From DATFXF01 sp035258565 (GTDB taxonomy: Bacteria > Acidobacteriota > Terriglobia > Acidiferrales > UBA7541), in contig DATFXF010000276.1 of the NCBI GenBank assembly GCA_035258565.1, positions 1-25,192 of the forward strand: DNA of 25,192 nucleotides. The letters are read 5' to 3'. Positions 23,092-25,192 of this stretch are shown in pieces. A program made the position numbers and the translations under genes. Under the pieces are notes generated by a model. The model was not told the DNA's origin. It ran no database searches and saw only the letters and a list, made by a program, of their open reading frames with translations. How positions within the stretch are numbered: position 1 is the stretch's first letter; every line of letters starts with the position of its first letter.

Positions 23092-23448
23092 TCAGGCCGA
23101 CGGCCCGCCCGATTCCACCCAGGCCCGCCAACCACCTAGGAGTGACCGCACGTTGGTGAAGCCCATCTTCTTCAAGCTCTGCGCCGCCAGCGCGGAGCGG
23201 TTGCCGCCGCCGCAATACAGCACGATGGGCTCCTCGAAGTTGGAGGTCACCTGGTCAATCTGCAATTCGAGCACGCCGCGGGGGATGGGCACGGCGCCAT
23301 CAATCTTCCCCTGCATTACCTCTTGGGGCTCGCGGACGTCGATCAATGTACATCCGCCCCTCTCGATCATGCGCCGGAGCTCCGCAACGTCAATCTCCTT
23401 GATCTCCTTCTTGGCCTCGTCTACCAGCTTGGTGAATTGCGGCAGCAT
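23092..23448 (-). CDS. Single-domain rhodanese-like sulfurtransferase
   Basis: The 118-residue protein carries one rhodanese domain: LIDVREPQEV near residue 35, the active-site loop CGGGNRS with catalytic C79, and MGFTNVRSLLGGWRAW at the end. Rhodaneses move sulfane sulfur or sense redox state; the substrate here is unknown. It is the first gene of the run leading to the TlpA-like protein, hydrolase and methyltransferase. A strong GGAAGGAGA ribosome binding site and a promoter at 23487-23516 precede it. Confidence 0.93.
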   Translation of the reverse strand: MLPQFTKLVDEAKKEIKEIDVAELRRMIERGGCTLIDVREPQEVMQGKIDGAVPIPRGVLELQIDQVTSNFEEPIVLYCGGGNRSALAAQSLKKMGFTNVRSLLGGWRAWVESGGPSA

Positions 23449-23486
23449 AGGTTCTCCTTCCTGCCTCGGGGGCTCGGGGAATCCTC

Positions 23487-23516
23487 ATTCTAGTCGCGTC
23501 GGTGGTCACGGTTCAA
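23487..23516 (-). promoter_or_regulatory. Promoter for the rhodanese operon
   Basis: On the minus strand TTGAAC (23511-23516) and TAGAAT (23487-23492) are 18 bases apart. The predicted start is about 30 bases before the rhodanese ATG. Confidence 0.6.
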
Positions 23517-23518
23517 TC

Positions 23519-23579
23519 CATTGGCAGCAAACGCAATCGACCACGCTCCGACAAGTGAGGAAAGGAGGCACTGCCAATG
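23519..23579. repeat. 9-bp inverted repeat between divergent promoters
   Basis: CATTGGCAG (23519-23527) is repeated inverted as CTGCCAATG (23571-23579), with 43 bases between. The arms lie just outside the two predicted -35 boxes of the rhodanese and DUF4242 promoters. It could bind one regulator at both promoters, but this is only an inference. Confidence 0.4.
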
Positions 23580-23587
23580 CTGCCGTG

Positions 23588-23617
23588 TTGTAGCATCTCT
23601 CGGGCCTCTGCTAGGAT
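23588..23617 (+). promoter_or_regulatory. Promoter for the DUF4242 gene
   Basis: TTGTAG (23588-23593) and TAGGAT (23612-23617) are 18 bases apart. The start would be near 23624, leaving a short leader of about 13 bases that includes the GGGAGGT ribosome binding site. Confidence 0.5.
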
Positions 23618-23636
23618 GTGCCCGTGGGAGGTCGCG

Positions 23637-23909
23637 ATGCCCAAGTTTGTCATTGAACGGGAAATACCGGGAGCGGGAAACCTATCCGATGCTGAATTGA
23701 GGGAAATCTCCCAAAAGTCGGTAAACGTACTCAAAGGAATGGGTCCCGGAATCCAATGGCTGCACAGCTATGTGACCGGCGACAAAGTCTACTGCGTGTA
23801 TCTTGCTCCCGACGAGGCCACCGTCAGGGAACATGCCAGGAGGGGAGGGTTCCCCGCAGATCGCGTCTCCGCTGTACGGCGCCTCATCGATCCTACGACT
23901 GCGGAGTAG
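23637..23909 (+). CDS. DUF4242 / SCO4226-like small protein
   Basis: The 90-residue protein is a ferredoxin-like-fold member of DUF4242, a family whose Streptomyces member SCO4226 was described as nickel-binding. The pattern KFVIEREIPGAG, MGPGIQWLHSYVTGDKVYCVY and APDEATVREHARRGGFPADRV is characteristic. ATG 23637 is chosen over an in-frame start at 23577 because it has a GGGAGGT ribosome binding site and the family begins here. The last 17 bases overlap the convergent TPR gene end. Metal binding here is inferred from the family only. Confidence 0.85.
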   Translation: MPKFVIEREIPGAGNLSDAELREISQKSVNVLKGMGPGIQWLHSYVTGDKVYCVYLAPDEATVREHARRGGFPADRVSAVRRLIDPTTAE

Positions 23910-24960
23910 GCGCCAGCGCTTCCTCGATAGCTTTCTCGACCGGCATCACCCAGCCCTCCAGCCATGCTGTGGCACCTGCCGTGCCGGTCAGTGCCTGTCG
24001 CGCTGGATCGAGGCTTCTTTCCAGCTTGGTCTGCTCGGCCGCTGTGAGCGGTGTGCCAGGCGTTTGGCGGAACGCGGCTGCTGCGCCCGCCAGCCGCAGC
24101 GCTTGCTTCGGCCGCAACTGGGCCGCTCGGGAGCACGCAAGACATTCCAGCAAACGAGCAATACCGCGTTTGTGTTCCAACTCCTGGAACATTCTCATGC
24201 TTTGTTGATATAACGATTCCGCTCGGTCGTAGTTCCCCTGGTCCCGAGCCAGGTTTCCCAAGTCCGCGAGCGAGCTGGCAATGCCCCACCGATCGCCAAG
24301 CTCCTGAAAGGTCCCCAGACTCTCCTCGTAGAGCGACCGTGCGGCTCGAACGTCGCCCTGGTCACGCGCCACATCTCCCTCGTAGTTCAGGGACCAGGCG
24401 ATGCCGGTGCGATCACCCAACTCTCGGAAAATGGACAAACACCCCTCGTAGAGGGAGCGCGCGTGTATGTAGTCGCCCTGCGACTTGACAATGTTCGCCG
24501 GATTGCTGAGGGACCGGGCAACGGCCACCAGGTCGCCCAACTCTCTCCACAGTGCCAGACTCTCTTCGAACAGGCAGCGCGAAGCCGCGAGGTCACCCCG
24601 GTCGCGAGCGTGAACCGCCAAGGCATTGAGCGAGACAGCGATGCCCCGCTTGTCCTCGAGCGCCCGGGCAGTCTCCATGCTCTCCCGGATGAGCGCGTCC
24701 GCCAACGTGGAGTCTCCCTGCTCTCCTGCCAGGACCCCAGCCGCAAAAAGCGTTCGCCTCCGCGCTTTGGTCGGTGCCGCCGCCCGTTCCAGCAAGAGCT
24801 TCCTCAGCCATTCCCGGCCTTCCTCAAACTCTTCCCGCATCTCCCAAAATCGAAAAAGGGCTGCACCGAGGCGCAAACCCCATTCCGCTTCCCCGCTTTC
24901 TGTCAACCATTCGAGGGCCGCGCGAAAATTGTCTGTTCGATCTCGAAACGATCCAGCCAT
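23893..24960 (-). CDS. TPR-repeat C-terminal half of a kinase/ATPase signalling gene
   Basis: The 355-residue frame begins with DNFRAALEWL and GLRLGAALFRFWEMREEFEEGREWL. These segments normally lie after the ATPase domain in large COG3903-type kinase/ATPase-TPR proteins. Five exact 40-residue TPR units begin at G82, G122, G162, G202 and G242 (EESLALWRELGD type). It ends in the usual ALRLAGAAAAFRQTPG and GTAGATAWLEGWVMPVEKAIEEAL. The upstream kinase frame overlaps its first 58 bases in another frame. The first ATG at 24960 has a GGGGA-like site and could be used, but the gene looks like the broken half of a longer one. Confidence 0.75.
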   Translation of the reverse strand: MAGSFRDRTDNFRAALEWLTESGEAEWGLRLGAALFRFWEMREEFEEGREWLRKLLLERAAAPTKARRRTLFAAGVLAGEQGDSTLADALIRESMETARALEDKRGIAVSLNALAVHARDRGDLAASRCLFEESLALWRELGDLVAVARSLSNPANIVKSQGDYIHARSLYEGCLSIFRELGDRTGIAWSLNYEGDVARDQGDVRAARSLYEESLGTFQELGDRWGIASSLADLGNLARDQGNYDRAESLYQQSMRMFQELEHKRGIARLLECLACSRAAQLRPKQALRLAGAAAAFRQTPGTPLTAAEQTKLERSLDPARQALTGTAGATAWLEGWVMPVEKAIEEALAPTPQS

Positions 24961-25192
24961 TCCGTCCCCTTCACCCCCGTGTCCTCGGAGCCCTCTTCCG
25001 CCTCTGGTGACGTGCTTCTTTGAAAGGCACGCTTTCCCGTCACCATCTCATAGAGCACAACCCCGAAGGAGAACTGGTCAGACCGGAAGTCCACCGGGCC
25101 GCCGCTCGCCTGCTCAGGCGACATGTATCCGAGGGTGCCCAGAACTACATCGGGACCGGTTTCCGAGGCAGAGATGGTGGCTGTGGCAGAGA
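24903..25192 (-). pseudogene. Truncated Ser/Thr protein kinase fragment (partial, frameshifted)
   Basis: The frame enters from the window edge and encodes the activation loop and subdomains VIII-IX of a PknB-type kinase: GTLGYMSPEQASGG, DFRSDQFSFGVVLYEMVTGKRAFQR. It should continue for about 80 more kinase residues, then an ATPase domain. Instead it passes at about 25005-25022 into TSPEAEEGSEDTG and WLDRFEIEQ. WLDRFEIE followed by DN is the sequence that normally leads into the DNFRAALEWL of the TPR half, but here it is one base out of frame (about 24929-24937). The frame then ends at 24903. This points to an internal deletion plus a one-base loss. Confidence 0.75.

Overview
The window is about 25 kb of GC-rich, densely coded bacterial DNA. 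The layout and protein styles fit an acidobacterium or a close relative: the rimP-nusA-infB-ylxP-rbfA-truB order, a TPR/STN secretin, kinase-ATPase-TPR signalling genes, an APC transporter with a universal-stress-like tail, and an HLGTLDP-type TruB. This placement is an inference from gene style, because there is no rRNA or other marker here to prove it.

Bases 1-140 are the tail of an insertion sequence: the C-terminus of an rve/IS481- or IS3-like transposase and a probable right end. Five bases beyond that end lies a strong sigma70-type promoter (146-174) with a GNRA-loop hairpin plus T-run (205-227), which looks like a leader attenuator. It drives the translation and transcription factor operon rimP, nusA, infB, ylxP, rbfA and truB (282-6697).

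Convergent to that operon is a 965-residue outer-membrane secretin (6760-9657, minus). Its C-terminal secretin domain is interrupted by seven exact 49-residue FG-GAP/VCBS blades, i.e. a complete beta-propeller inserted in the channel-forming domain.

Divergent from it is a compact iron operon (9795-14587, perhaps to 15015). It encodes an FTR1 iron permease fused to a DUF2318 Cys-rich domain, two MacB/FtsX-like permeases, and an ABC ATPase whose C-terminus is a full DtxR-type iron-sensing repressor module with its metal ligands conserved. A DUF971 protein follows. The set resembles the Campylobacter P19 locus (FTR1, DUF2318 membrane protein, two permeases, ATPase) but has no P19 protein here, and the regulator is physically joined to the ATPase.

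The rest is mostly housekeeping. There is an APC-type transporter with a soluble tail (15110-17371), then on the minus strand mscL with a zinc ribbon, a small membrane protein and a cyclophilin. trxB and proline dehydrogenase follow on plus. A four-gene minus-strand operon encodes rhodanese, a TlpA-like thioredoxin, an UPF0173 hydrolase and an O-methyltransferase (21069-23448). A small DUF4242 protein is next. At the right edge is a decayed kinase-ATPase-TPR signalling gene (23893-25192, minus) with an internal deletion and a one-base frameshift.

The most novel items are the ABC ATPase-DtxR fusion in the FTR1 operon and the propeller-in-secretin protein. No tRNA, rRNA or CRISPR was seen, and no stretch above 300 bases lacks a gene.
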